DNA of 64,000 nucleotides from Heliocidaris erythrogramma (GCA_025617745.1 CM046871.1:30759579-30823578), one strand, 5' to 3'; counted from the first letter of the stretch, positions 45,470-59,183 are shown. Notes: generated by a model not told the origin, from the letters alone. Translations and numbers: made by a program.

Positions 45470-46857
45470 TATTTAGCGTCTAATAATCATCAGGTTCCCA
45501 AGGCGCTCTTTAATGTATTTTTTTCCCTTCCTTCAATAATAAAATAGTCTAGAGTTACATCATTCACGGAATCACGGTATATCATAATGTTAAGTTTACT
45601 GTGATATAAATCCGAGAAATAAATCAGAAGTTAGACGGTGAGCTTAATAAAATGGACTGGGTTTACCTGTATCACGCAGTCACATTGCACTATGCCATCG
45701 GGGGGGGGGGGGGAATAACCAGTAACCATCACGCGTACGGTGTATACCACATCTGCGTCTGAAAAATACGAATATAGGTGTATTTTTCATTATTAGCTTT
45801 GCAGGCCAATGCACGCAAGGCCAAATGTGCATCTCTTTGTTCCCCATTATGACGGATAAGGCCCCCAAATTGACAATTTAAAATATTAGCCCCCGAATTT
45901 CGGACGAGGCGCCACCCTGCAAAAGGACCCGTTTTTGTTTTGTATTGGTTTTTTTTGGGGGGGGGGGGGTGGGGGAAGTCGTCAGGTATAGAAGGCCTAA
46001 TTCTCCCAATATATATTTTTCGTTGGACTTGGGCTGTATGAAATATTGATTCTGCTCATGAAGAGAATCAAACGCGGTGAAAAAGTGCACCCCGCCTATA
46101 TACACTTTCCGAACTTGCAATGTTCCCGCGGTCTTCCCGCCTCCACTCTGTGATATTATTTATCAGTAATATTTGGGTTTGCTTAAAGAGCTGAAATTTT
46201 TGCGATGGTTTTATTTTCGCGAATTTCGCGAGTCAAACCCAAGCGAATTAAAACTTCCACTTCTGTTTTATAGTAATATCAACATTATCAAAATCGCGAA
46301 ATTATCCCCTCGCGAATCATTACACCCAGTATGACCCAGACCAAAATAACAATCAGTAAAGTTTCCTGTTTTTTCTACATGTTTGTTGGTTTTTGTTTTT
46401 AAAAAGAGAAAATTGGATAAAACAATATTTTCAAATTGTTAGAACTTTGCGAGTTCCGTGTAATATTCGAAGAATACGTAAAGTTGTTACTTCTATGACG
46501 ATTTGAACAAAAAGAGAAATTCTCCTGCAATCTAGGGGTGCATAATTGTGATTTGAAAGAAAGTTATTCTGGGCGCACCCCTCCCCCCTCAGAAATGTAC
46601 CCCGCATCCGCATTACGAAACCTATTGAAAATGTATCGGACGCACGTGTCGCGTGTTGTATAGACATATATACCTGACTGTGGATGTCCCGCCCCCCCCC
46701 CCCCGAGACCAGGAAAATATTTAGACTAGACTAGTCTATAGTAATCAGCTGATCTAACAGTACACATGTCCTGGTTTGATTTTCTAGGTCACTTGTCTAA
46801 TTTGGCTTACACGATTAACCTACCACGAGACTTCAAAAATGATCAAAACTCTGACTC
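45470..46857. other. Intergenic, G-run rich
   Basis: Only poly-G/poly-C tracts (45701, 45957, 46692) and unassigned sequence seen. Confidence 0.4.
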
Positions 46858-48297
46858 AGGCCCGTAACTAGGATTTTTGCGGGGGGGTTCAACATTGGAA
46901 AAAGTGGACCTTTCTGAGGGAGCGAATCGACCGAGTAGGGGTGTCGGGTCAGGGGGTGTGCCCCTACAAGGGTGTGGGCATGAGCGTATAGTCAGAATTA
47001 TTTGACAGGGGTGGGTCAAATGTGAAGCTCGAACATATAATACCACATGTGTAGGATTCCCAATACTGCGAGCGAGCAAAGCGAGCGAGAGAAAAATAAA
47101 AATATACTTTTAAATGGCAAACTTTTATTGCATTAGTCACCAATAGGTGAAATGTAAAGCTATATCTCCGGTCATCTAGCTGCCATATGCAGGCACCATT
47201 CATATTAAAGTTTTTAGGAAGTGAAGTGAACGGGGGGGGGGGGGCACTTTGCTGTTGTTCGTTTATGGAAAGGTAACCCTAATATCTGGGCGCTATGGCG
47301 ATAGGGCAGTGACGTGCCGAAATTGTCATAACATTGAATATTTCATTATGGACCTTGCTGCATGAAACATCTCGTTTACAAGGTTTGCGAGCGAGCGAAG
47401 CGAGCGAGGAGAAATGCAATTTACTTTGCTATTGCATATTTCAATATAAAAAGTGGACCAAAGTATTCGGGTTCCATGGCGATAGGGCAGCGGCGTGCCT
47501 GAATATTGGAATAACATCCTATATAAATATTCATGGACCTCGTTGCCTGAAACTATCTCATTTCTAAGATTTGCGAGCGAGCGAAGCGAGCGAAGAAAAA
47601 TGCACTTTAATATGCTGTTGCTCATAACATTTCAATATAGAAAGTAAGGTAACCATAATTTCTGGGGGCCATGGCGATAAGGCAGACGTGCCCGAAATTG
47701 TCATAACATTGAATATTCATAGACATTTTTTTATTACAATAACATACTATGGAAATATTCTCGCTGCCTGAAACTCGTTTCAGAATTTTGTGAATGAGCG
47801 AAGCGAGCGACGGAAAACGCACTTTACCATCTCCCAAATGTTTCCAAAAGTGTTATATTGGGGCATCTTGTTATTTCTGATTATAGTTTCCAAGAAGTCG
47901 ATGTTTTATAAAATACTCCCATGGCACTCCGGTTGAACAGGCTGTATTAGAGGGCCATGATTTAAGGGCCTGAATGACTAGACCGGGTCCGCCAGGAGTA
48001 TTCAACTTGAGAGCGGGAAAATTGTCCATTTAAAAGTGAACAGACACATTAAATACCGCTCTCTCTTTTCCAGTAATATTTTGAATCCTATACAGTGGTA
48101 GTATATGTTCGGGCTTCACATTTCACCCACCCCTGTCAAATAATTCTGACTACGCTCATGCCCATACTCTTGGAGTGGTACACCCCCTGACCCGACACCC
48201 ATACTCGGTCGCTTCGCTCCCTCAGAAACGTCCACTTTTTCCAATGTTGAACCCCCCCCCCCCCCCGCCCCCGCACAAATCCTAGTTACGGGCCTGA
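46858..48297. mobile_element. TIR element with internal GCGAGCGAGC tandem units
   Basis: Ends CAGGCCCGTAACTAGGATTT and complement (hAT-like). Inside lie three or four degenerate units of about 185-190 bp, each with CATGGCGATAGGGCAG and GCGAGCGAGCGAAGCGAGCG. A related partial copy is at 59184-59610. No transposase frame. Confidence 0.7.
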
Positions 48298-49869
48298 GTA
48301 TGGTTTCTATATTTCACTTTTATATTCCGTTACCACAGATTTCATTTGAGTCTTCTCATAATTGTCACTGCTTAATTATCTTCCCACGTTATCTTTGTAT
48401 GGTGTTTTAAGCAATCTATCTCCTTGTATTGTCAGGATTTCCTGTCCAATCTAACACTTCTCAAAGATCACAATACCCTTCATTTTCGTCCTATAGTCTG
48501 ATAGGAATCAATAATCATCCAAATGTCAGATGTCTAAGAAAGTTTAATAATTAAAAATGTCATTCAACAGTTTCAATGGTCAATCAACTTCAACATATCT
48601 CCATTCCATTTTCGTCAGATTTCATTCGAATTCATCCGACCTGGCAATCCGCTGCAAAATTTATCATCAAATCCATCTTTGCATGGCAAGTGGATTTCAA
48701 GAAATTGTCATTCAAATTCGTCACATAGACAAGACCTTACAACGAGCGGGTGACGATTTTGAATAACTCTTTGAACTCTTTCAGTCTTTGACAAAATCGA
48801 TAGCAAAATGAAATATAAATTCCAAAAATGAATGGCCAAAGACGTATGTTGACTTGGCCTTATTATTAAGTTGCAGGACAAATTAAAGCAAATAAAAAAG
48901 TGTTCAAATTGATTGGAAAACCGGTATTATCTCACATTAATTTCCACTTTCCTTCCTCTCTCCCCCCTTTCACATAACCCCTTGTGCGCCCCTCCCCTAT
49001 TTAAGCCAGTTGGTATGAAAATTTAAATAAAAATTTAACCTAAAATTCACTATTCTCATGTCACTTTGGATAATTTTTTCGCCTTATGATTTCTGCTCGC
49101 CAGCTTGGGGACGATACTACATACGAATTTGAATAATTCTTTGAATGACGCTTTGAAATTTCGAAAAAATCGAAATTCGAAAATGAATGGTGAAAGACGA
49201 CATTGACTTATTATAGATTTGCCAGATTAGGGAGTTACGGGACAAAATCCAAATAAAATGTATTAAAATAGACGGAAAGACCGATATTTTATCACGTTAT
49301 TTTCCATTTCCATTATCTCTCCCCTCGCTTCTTTTTTTTTTTATTTATTTTGTTTTTAAGCGGACCCCTGCTCGCCAACGGGGGGGGGGGTTCGAACCCC
49401 CTGAATCCCCCCCCCCCCTAGTTACGGGCCTGTGACTCATAATCTATTCTTAGCCATAGGCGGCGCGCCGGCGCGTCGATGTGTAATACTACGCTTTACA
49501 GTATTAGCCCATGTGTCGAGATACACTATGACTATGTATCATTGACATTGTAGAGGCAATATAACAATTATGTTATTCTTAATCTTAGTCCTAGGGGTCC
49601 TAGTACTCCTAGACCTGTTACTCTTGCCGTCACCTGCTTAAGAACAAGACTTTGAGTTAAGTTACAGTTTAATAATAAAACGTTCCAGTTTACAAGGGTA
49701 GGCCTACTTCATGGCGCATATAGTATACATACCTCACCGTCCTTTGCGCTCACCTGATGAGGAAGACTCGATGAGGGCGCGCATGCGGCATATTCTCATA
49801 CATAGGCGCACATCATAATATTCTCATACATAGGCGCACATCATAATAGGCCAGTAGATCTAGTGATAG
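48298..49869. other. Intergenic, partial copies of the CAGGCCCGTAAC repeat
   Basis: The segment ending near 49432 (CCCTAGTTACGGGCCTG) is another right end of the same family. The rest has no coding signal. Confidence 0.45.
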
Positions 49870-51074
49870 ACCCACCACTAATTGCAAAAGAAACCAATCA
49901 AAGTTTTTTTTACTCAAAATATGGGTTAAAATAACATACTAAAAATCACGAAAAATCGGAGCTGTGGAACAATGCCTAATTTGCATAATTCAAAATGGCC
50001 GCCATTTGGCCTATTTTGGCATATCCCACAGATATTCCAGCCTTTAGCCCAGGGTTGAAAAGTCATAGAAACTTCTTTTTTGTGACTACCCCAATGTTTT
50101 AGGGGTCAAGGAAAATAATTAAGGTAGTATAAGAGGTACATAAATGTAATATCATACCTAATTTGCATAAATTTACATATTTTCCCAACATGAATCCTGT
50201 ATTATATCATTATCTTGGAATATAAGACTGGTAGAGGCAATATTTTTGTAAATATTTTGTAAATATATTTTGTTGAGCCAGTGTACCTCCTTATTTAATG
50301 CTTTATCCAGATTATACATCTTTCATTAACTTCCTTATTTGCTTAAATTTGCATAAATTTGCATAAAATAATGGAAAAATGACCACTATGCAGTAAGTAT
50401 AAGTATGGCAGATTGCAGAGTCAAGCAAACTTCACTATTCTGACTACACAAATGCTTTGAGGTCAATTAATAATTAATTAAGGTAATATTAGAGGCATGT
50501 TATTGTGATATGCCTAATTTGCATAAATTTGCATATTTTGTTTTAAAATGGCCGATAATCTGAATGTTGTTTTTTATATCAATATCTTGGAATATAAGAC
50601 TGATAGAAGCATTGTTTTGATAAAATATATCAATTTTTTTTAGCCAGAGAACCTGCAGAGACAAAGAATATTTAAGTCTATAGAGAGGTTCTGTTGGTTA
50701 TGGAAAATGATAAAAAATATATATATCATCCAAATAGAGCCATGTAATGAGACATAATTTGCATAAATGTGCACATCTTATTCCTTCATACCATAATATG
50801 TGTAATTTTACGATAAACTAGCATCTAAATCAATTGTTCTCAAATTTTCTAGCTGAAAAACAAAATGCCCTAAAATGACCCAGGGGTAAGTTTGTAATCT
50901 TGTAGTACTATTTATTGATTAAGATTTCTGGATCGATTAACATTTTCTGGGTTATATCGGGATAAAAAGCTTAAAAAGATAAAATAATTTGCATCACTTT
51001 CAATTCCAAAAGCCATGCAGCGATCAAAGTCTGTAGATGTACCTTTAACCAGCTCTGTTGGATTTAAAGTCATT

Positions 51075-51384
51075 TTATTCATCCTCGAAATCACTTTCTG
51101 GATCAGGAAGTGCCACATTGGTGCAATGAAGTCCTTTACACATAACACATGCTGGTGAGCATTGCATCCCGTATTTCCTGCAGGAACATTTCCGTCCTGT
51201 ACATCCTGCCTTGCAGCTACAGCTGATTACTTTCAGAAGACATGCGGGAGCTGGCTTCATATCAGTCTGAATGGGCACCAACATCTCGTCGACATTCTTC
51301 CATCCCCAATTCTCAGCACATATATTAACTCCACTCCATTGTTGGACCTGAAGATAAACACGTTGGCTGTGATACTGAGCTGCT
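51075..51384 (-). CDS. Orphan transposon protein, C-terminal exon with CXC-like cysteine domain
   Basis: Starts after acceptor CCTCAG with AQYHSQRVYLQVQQWSG, then WGWKN. A dense cysteine region (SCSCKAGCTGRKCSCRKYG then CSPACVMCKGLHC) resembles CXC/tesmin-type zinc-binding repeats. Ends in an acidic DPESDFEDE. This layout occurs at the C-terminus of uncharacterised TE-associated proteins in marine invertebrates, from memory. Confidence 0.7.
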
Positions 51385-51399
51385 GAGGATGTCCCCAGT

Positions 51400-53995
51400 A
51401 GTTTTCGGAAGTTCCCCTATTTTATTCCTATTTAAACGAAAATAGGCCTATTTTTTCCTATTTTCTTTGGAAAATATGAAAAATTAGATCTATTTTTTGG
51501 CTATTTTTTATTTTTTCCCTATTTAATTCCTATTCTAAGGAAAATAGGCCTATTTTTATTGCATTTCCCTCGGAAATAGGAAGAAAATAGAAGTAATTTT
51601 AGGCTATTTTTTTTATTTTTCACCTATTTTCTTCCTATTCTAAGGAAAATAGGCCTATTTTTATTGTACTTCCCTCGGAAATAGGAAGAAAATAGAAGTA
51701 ATTTTAGGCTATTTTTTTTATTTTTCACCTTTTTTCTTCCTATTTCAGGAAAATAGGCCTATTTTTATTGTATTTCCCTCGGAAATAGGAAGAAAATGGA
51801 AGTAATTTTAGGCTATTTTTTATTTTTCACCTATTTTATTCCTATTTCAGGAAAAAAGGCCTATTTTTATCCTATTTCCCATGGAAAATATTATAGAAAT
51901 AGGCCTATTTTGAGGCCATTTTCTGATTTTTTCCTATTTTTTAGACCTCATTTCTCTCCGGACTATTTTTTCCCTAGTTTTTGCACTTTTCATTTTTGTC
52001 AAAAAAATAGTTTTATCCTATTTTTCAGGCTAGCTCTAGTTTAATCCTAGTTTTCTCATTATTCTAAAACTAGTTTTGTACTATTTTCCAAACTTTTATC
52101 TTTCCCCATGATCCAGCGCTAGTTTTATCCTATTTTCCAAACTTTATTTTTTCCAGCACTATAGTTTTATTCTAGTTTCCTGACTTCTGTACTTTTGCTA
52201 ACACTAGTTTTATCATATTTTCCAAACTTTATCTTTTCCAGCACTAGTTTTATACTATTTTCCAAACTATTGGTTTCTATAGGTCCTAATCAATCATGAA
52301 TATTCATGAATAACAATCTAAAATATGAAAACTAGTGGAAATAGATAAATACATTTAGATTTGGGATTAAGATTTGAACTTTGTTAGAAATTTTACTTAC
52401 ATTAAACTATTGTAATGTTGTACACAATTTCAAAAGGCATTTTCATATTTCATTAATAAAAGTGTAAATCAATTTTAATAACAAAAGTGTAATCTAGTCA
52501 GTAACCATTTTTTTATAGCACTACAACTATGTCCCTATATATAATGAATGTGATACAATTGCTTAGTAGCTAGGTATAGGACATAGGATGTAGGCTATAG
52601 GAGTAGGAGAGGATACGATAGGATATGATTACAAGATAGGATTAATAATTAATAATGTCATGTCATTGTTCCTGTAGACACCCACAGCATTTCTTCTTAT
52701 ATTAATCTTATAGTTAATTATTTTCTTATTGGTTTTCTATAGGTCGTATAGAAACCTACAGGATTTCTTATTGGACCTATAGAAACCTACAGGATTATCA
52801 GTCCCATAGACACCCATAGGATTTCTATGGGTGTCCCATATACCATTTCCATATAGAAACCTATAGAGACATGGGTCTCTATGGGACCTATAGAAATTCT
52901 GTCTATAGGATTTTCGACCTGGGTTGTGAGGAGGTCTTCCTCTTTGTATTTGTATTTTCTCTATTAAGTTTAACCTATTTTCTGCCTAGTTTTCCACTAT
53001 TTTATTCCTGTTTTTGCCCCATTTTCTCTCTAGTTTCCCATTATTCAATCCAAATTTTCACCCTATTTTCATTCTAGTTTTTCCCTATTTTTATTTTCTT
53101 AATCAAGTTTTATCCTAGTTTCTCAATCTGGTTTTCCTATTTTCTTTGTATTTTCTCCCTAGTTTTTCCCTATTCCTTATTTGCATTTTCTCAATTAGGT
53201 TTAACCTATTTTCTGCCTAGTTTTCCACTATTTTATTCCTGTTTTTGCCCTATTTTCTCTCTAGTTTCCCATTATTCAATCCCAATTTTCACCCTATTTT
53301 CATTCTAGTTTTTCCCTATTTTTATTTTCTTAATGAAGTTTTATCCTAGTTTCTCAATCTGGTTTTCCTATTTTCTTTGTAGATTTTTCCTATTTTCTCC
53401 CTAGTTTTTCCCTCTTACATTGCATTTTCTCAATTAGATTCAATCTATTTTCTGCCTAGTCTTCCACTATTTTATTCCTGTTTTTGTCCTATTTTTTCTG
53501 TAGTTTCCCATTATTCAATTCCTATTTCCTCCTATTTTATCCTATTTCTCAATCAAATTTTATCCTATTTTCTGCCTAGTTTTCCACTATTTTATTTCTA
53601 TATTTTTTCTATTTTCCATCTCCCACTATTTTCTTCAACGTGTTTTCCCCTATTTTCTACCTAGTTTTCACCTAATTTAATCCTATTTCCATCCTATTTT
53701 TGTTTTTTTCCTATTTCCGGAATAATTTCGAAGGACTATTTTCTTTCTGGTTTTATCCTATTTTCTTGGAATAAAAATAGGGAAAAATAGGGAAAAAAAT
53801 AGGAAAAATGTGTTTCAATCCTATTTTTATCCTATTACAAGTAGCTATCTCTACGCTATACAAAATAGGAGAAAAATAGGGAAAAAATATTTTTGACAAA
53901 CTATTTTTTTCCCAGTTTTATCCTATTTTCTTGAAATAAAAATAGGAAAAAATAGGGAAAAAATATATTTCCGTTGGTAATTTTTTTGGATTTTT
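51400..53995. repeat. 2.6-kb TTTTCCTATTTT minisatellite
   Basis: Built from TTTTTCCTATTTT-like units with higher-order repeats: about 104 bp (51537-51850) and about 225 bp (52960-53500). A middle part has ATAGAAACCTATAGG motifs (52660-52920). It sits exactly between the two coding exons. Confidence 0.9.
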
Positions 53996-54023
53996 TCCTA
54001 TTTTTACCCTATTTCATTTCGAC

Positions 54024-54171
54024 TTGGGGTGAGAGGCAAGCTACTAGGATGTATACTTGTTGTACTAGATGCAACCTTCTGGTGGAAGCGGTTGAATCGG
54101 AGAGTGTCCAAGGTCTCACCCACTTTGCCATTCAACATAGAAACAAGTGCATTTTCTCCCTTCACCCCACC
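54024..54171 (-). CDS. Orphan transposon protein, upstream exon
   Basis: After acceptor GTCATAG the frame reads GGVKGENALVSMLNGKVG, TLDTLRFNRFHQKVASS and LPLTP. A phase 1 donor A|GTCGAA matches the phase of the exon at 51384. The DTLR-x-x-RF...KVA stretch directly preceding the AQYHSQRVY segment is the order I recall in related proteins. Confidence 0.6.
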
Positions 54172-55339
54172 CTATGACATCTAGCGACCCCCCCCCCCCC
54201 CCCAATAATGGTTATATTTATGGCAATTTTGACAGGTATTTTGAATTAAATAAATATAGTTCATTTTGATTGTATTGTCCAGATAAATGGAATGGGGGTC
54301 CCAATGTAGTGAATGTTGGCTCTCGAATGGCTAGGGGTGCGTGATTTGTTAAAACTTCAGAAGACTGCCAGGGATGCCAGAAATTGCAGGGGGCTGTACC
54401 AAGCCTAGCAAGGTTTGGTGCAATTATGGGTAAAATAAGTATAAGTAAAAGGATGTCTGGAAATTGTAAAAATTTCTTTCATCCGTTTCCCTGTTCCGAT
54501 AAACATGTGGATATACCGCTATTTCAACTTCTACCACTCTTGAAATAGGGCTATTGGTCGCCATTTATTGAAATAAATATGCTAATTAATGCAAATCATG
54601 TGTGGACACATAGCTAAATTATATGACATTGATTTTATCATGTTCATTATACTACAAAACTTTACTACAGGCATCAAAATGATGATTCTTTGATCTTGTA
54701 ATCCGAAAATACAGACCAAAGCAGATGAATTAGCAAATTAATAAAACATTTTTGTAAATATGCAAATTTATGCAAATTGGGAATTCAAGGAAAGGAGAAT
54801 TTTCCTAATTAGACTTTAGTCAGATTCTCTGATCAAACAAAGATCATATAGCTACAAATTTTAGCCCTGTATTTCTCTTTTATTCCAAAATATATAGAAT
54901 AAATTGACATAATGTTCAAATTGGCGGCCATTTTGAAGACTTTTTATGCAAATTTATGCAAATTAGGCTTGATAACATAATTATGTCTCTTTAATATTTC
55001 CTTTTTCGTACTCCTTGACCCATAAAACCTATATATAGCCACTAAAATGAGCGTTTCTCGACTCTCTAATGCCGAGATACAGGCTGGAATCTTGATGGAG
55101 TATGCGAAAATAGGCTAAATGGCGGCCATTTTGAATTATGCAAATTAGGCATTGTTCCACAGCTCCGATTTTTCGTGATTTTTAGTATGTTATTTTAAAC
55201 TGTATTTGGGATCATAAACTCCAAGATGGTTTCTTTTGCAATTAGTGGTGGGTTCCATGGTAATTTTCAGTAGATCTACTAGCCTAACCGCGCTCACTTG
55301 GGGAGGTCAAATGAGGGCGCGCATTTTCTTAACCTCGCA

Positions 55340-55348
55340 AACATCTTG

Positions 55349-55382
<34 letters not shown>
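55340..55382. repeat. (TA)n microsatellite
   Basis: Pure TA repeat. Confidence 0.9.
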
Positions 55383-55384
<2 letters not shown>

Positions 55385-55436
55385 GAAAGGGGGGACGTCC
55401 CCACCAACCCCGCTTCCGCCGCCTATGCCCAAGATC

Positions 55437-55633
55437 CTCTTCTTTCTGACTGGTGGTTAAGTCGCTGCCCGGCAAGCAGTAGATGACAGGTTCGAATCCC
55501 GCTGGTTCCAATTTTTTCTGACTTGTGTTTTTCATTACAGATCGAACATACGATCTTTAACACTGGGAGTAAAATGCCTAAAAATTTGTTTACAAATTAA
55601 AATTCCTCCCATCAAGCTTCTTCGTTTACTAAC
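55437..55633 (+). mobile_element. tRNA-Gly-like SINE, copy 2
   Basis: The same A box/B box head as 44983-45146, then a TTTTTCTGACTTGTG body and the AATTCCTCCCATCAAGCTTC tail. Confidence 0.72.
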
Positions 55634-55690
55634 CATTGTCTACGGCGGACCGTTGAATATTAATGAGTCAGAAAGAAGAGGATCTTGCAT

Positions 55691-55884
55691 GGGTATTTGA
55701 TTCCAGTTCATCGTAACTTGGCCGTGAACCAGAATAGCCTGGTGGTTAAGTCGCTGCCCGGCAAGCAGTGGATGACAGGTTCGAATCCCGCTGGTTCCAA
55801 TTTTTTCTGACTTGTGTTTTTCATTACAGATCGAGCATACGATCTTTAACACTGGGAGTAAATTCCTAAAAATTTGTTTACAAA
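55691..55884 (+). mobile_element. tRNA-Gly-like SINE, copy 3
   Basis: Nearly identical to copy 2 over the head and body, about 290 bp away in the same orientation. Includes the upstream TTCATCGTAACTTGGCCGTG block shared with copy 1. Confidence 0.72.
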
Positions 55885-56161
55885 GATTATACATGTAGTT
55901 ACAGATTAGTTGCATTTATTTTGAATTTTAGCAAACAACTGCACTTGGAAAATGAGCATTTTATTAAAATTTCAACTATTTTGACTTTCTAACGTAAATT
56001 GCATGCCAGTAGGCCTACATTCTAAGCGATCTACAAGGGATAATGATGCATGATGGGGAAATTAACTCGACATTGTGTGTGATCAATGGGGAAATAAGAT
56101 GGACAGACGTTTTGCAAATTCTATCAAAAGATGGCGCTATTTAGGAAGTCGGTTAAATTAA

Positions 56162-56597
56162 AGGTTTTGCACTTTAGATTGGAAGTTAAGGGAATTTCAA
56201 TACAAACTTTTACATAGCATTATATTTTGTAATGATAAATTACATATATTTGGATTTGCTCAGTCAAATTTATGTTCGTTTTGTAAAAAATATATAGAAA
56301 CATATTTTCACATCTTCTATCAATGTGAACAAATATCAAATACTTAATATACAATGGATTGATGTATTACTAGGCTTCAGAGAAAATCTGAAAGATAATA
56401 TTTTGGTTAATCACGTACTTATTATGGGCAAATACATGATTTACAACAGTCGTAAACATGGAAGGCTCCCAACTTGTAAAGACATCTGTAAGGCTATAGA
56501 GAACTCCCAAAAAATTCAATATGAAAAAGCAAGAATAAAGGACAAACTAACAATACGTTATAAAAAGTGGGAACATTTCATCCCTTCAGGATCGTAA
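56162..56597 (+). pseudogene. LINE reverse-transcriptase C-terminal relic (L1/Tx1-like)
   Basis: The first frame (56162-56346) has a CSFCKKY ... HIFYQC cysteine motif. A shifted frame (from about 56335) continues NHVLIMGKYMIYNSRKHG and a Lys-rich end, stop at 56597. This is the usual C-terminus of L1-type elements. About 1.6 kb of AT-rich possible 3' UTR ends in GAATAAAGGC...AAAAAAA near 58237. Confidence 0.7.
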
Positions 56598-59180
56598 AAT
56601 TTAGGTTTTTGTTCATCATTTGTTGTCTTTCCTCCGATCCTCCCCACTCCTTTTACTTTTTCGCTGATCCAACCATTTACAAGTCATTGAGTGCAGGTTG
56701 TTTTCATTTATTTTTTAACAGGATAATTTCATACAAAACATTAAAATAAATGAAGCCAAAAAATAGGTTTTTGAAAACACATGGTATGTAGGTTATCCTT
56801 TACAAAATGATGAACTGATATCTCTTCATTGAACGAAAAATAATCAGGGGTATTAAAGTAGCGCCTTCATTGTTTTTATTTTGTTTTTGAATGTATTTGA
56901 ATATCATGTTTAGATTGCATATCTTCCATTGTACTAGTGGAATTTATGTTTTATGGGAGCAAAATAAAGAAGGCCACTCTGCATAATTTTTTTTCTCTCG
57001 ATTTTTCTTCATTTGTATATGTATTTTTTTTTTTGGTTTTTTTTTTCTTTTAACTAGTGACAAATGGGAGAAGAGAATGGTCATTCTGTTAAATTTTACT
57101 ATCCTGATGTTGGGTGAGTGTAATAAAGATATAACATGATAATAACCATAATGAATATGATGATAATAATAATTATAATAATAATAATAACAATAAGAAT
57201 AGTAATCGTAATAATAATACCAATTATAATAATAATCGTAATGAAAGCATTTATAACAGAGATACACGAAGTAAAAACAATGATAAAATCTATGAAACTC
57301 CAAAGAAAATCGTTGTTTTTTTTTACATTTTGGAAAATATTTTATCAATGCATGAGCCTTGAAGTTTTCACCTTTCTATTTTGTTTCCATAAAACAATCT
57401 CTATTCAGACTGCCAAATCTGTATTGATTTAATTAACGTTATAACATATTGTATATTTGTTGTCTATGAATTCTTTTTTTTTCTACATTGTATGCAAATA
57501 TAATTATTTGTCTGGGTAAAAAAATAGAAATACGAGTGTAACACAAGGTATACTGCACGAAATATTATGTTCCTTTGATGTTGTGACAATGTATGAAAGA
57601 TCTTAGTTAAGTAAAAATACAATGGCTTTAAAAAAAAATGTGAATGAAAGGGAATATAATGTACATATTTACATAATTCTGTTATCTGTTTTAGACGGAA
57701 TATGTAAATGAAAAATATTTATTGGTTTATGATGTATGAAAAAATAATGTCACATTTTTAGTTCTGTGCAATTTTCTCTGTATTTTCTTTGTATTGATAA
57801 TCTGAATAGAGATTAAAAAAATAAAAGAATCTCGTGATAACATTTATGACAAAAAAATTAGAAATAACAAAAAAAGAATTGAAATTTTTAAATAAATGCG
57901 CCTTTTCATTCTCTTTCTTAATTTTGAAACTGCTTTATTCAGGGGGTCTAAAATAGTACCTTCACCTTTCTTTTCTGTTTTATGAGAAAATCTTTATTCA
58001 GATTACCTAATTTATATATAGTAATTTGATTAATTTTCATATTATCATGTATATTAATAAATTATTGTCTATAATGTATGAAATAATACAATTATTTAGC
58101 TGTGTTAAAAATTACTATTGGTAAAAAAGAATGTAAGGTAATGTATGATGTACCAATATTATGTTCTTTATAATTGTACTTTTGATGTGATATATTTTGT
58201 ATTTAAAATGTGAATAAAGGCAAAAAAGCTTTAAAAAAAGAGGCAACTTTAAAAATATCCGGGAGTTCGTCTCAGTCTCTGATAATGACGGGATTAATTC
58301 ATTTTAATGCATTCGTGCGCTGATCTTTAATAACTTCCAGAGCAAAGCTAATGTATGAGGCCCTACCCAACCAAGTTGGAGAAGAGCATGAGAGCCTGAT
58401 ATATATAACGGTTTACAATAATTTCTTATTACGATGAAAAACAAACGTTCGCCGAAAACTGTCCACATTAAAAATGAAGGCTTAGCTTTAAAAAGCAACG
58501 ACTCTGATTTAATGTTTTCATAATCTCAGTGACATGACAGCCCGCATGACAGAAAGGATTATTTCGGATAGATTTTGGGAATAATCCTGTGTAAGAAACC
58601 AGAAACTTCATGGGTAGACTTATTTCAAACCTGATCGAATTGCCAAAAATATAGAGATACTGAAATAAATGAGGAATGTATACAAGTAAAAGATCAGTAA
58701 AAGATATATATATATATATATTTTTACAGGGTAAATAATACAGATTAGTTCTGTATTTACTCATAACACCTAATCTGATGTTATTTCTACATCAATGTCA
58801 TAGGAAAAAGTTACAACTAATCTGTATTTTTACATCAGAAGTTATGGCGACTCTGCTGACGCCAGATTTACTGTAAAATTACAGACAGTTTTTTTTTACA
58901 GTGTAGGCCTGCACGCATTCATATTTCATTTTCCTTTTCTTTATTCTTTCTTAATTTTCCTTTTTCCTAGTTCATTTTTCTTTCAGTGAAAAAAAACCCA
59001 CACAAGAACGGTTATATATAAGGTAGCCTATATGTTCAGAGGTATATCTATATTTTTCAAACTAAGCTGAGATTTTAAGCGACTCTTTACAAGGACATAA
59101 ATTCTTTGTTCTTCCATGAATGTATAGGCCTACATTTTTTCCATATAAGATGGGGGTTGTGTGTCCAGACTAGTATTAGC
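56598..59180. other. AT-rich tail and intergenic sequence
   Basis: Contains (AAT)n at 57140-57245 and LINE-tail-like AT-rich sequence to about 58237. Beyond that an inverted TACAGATTAGTT-like patch (58730-58905) and no coding signal. Confidence 0.4.
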
Positions 59181-59183
59181 CTG

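Larger units (their letters stand above)
49870..55253. mobile_element. 5.4-kb DNA transposon with long terminal inverted repeats
   Basis: The ends ACCCACCACTAATTGCAAAA and its complement lead into long diverged arms with repeated AATTTGCATAAATTTGCATA and an AAAATGGCGGCCATTTT-like motif. On the - strand two coding exons (54024-54171 and 51075-51384) join in phase across a minisatellite. No catalytic domain is visible, so this copy is probably internally deleted. Confidence 0.82.

Noticed and set aside
45299..45547. 82-codon Ile/Met-rich frame
   Set aside because: It is the translation of an AAT/ATT microsatellite.
51796..52044. Phe-rich frames in the 51-54 kb block
   Set aside because: Products of the TTTTCCTATTTT minisatellite.
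57136..57432. 98-codon frame, Ile-rich
   Set aside because: Again an AAT repeat read as protein.
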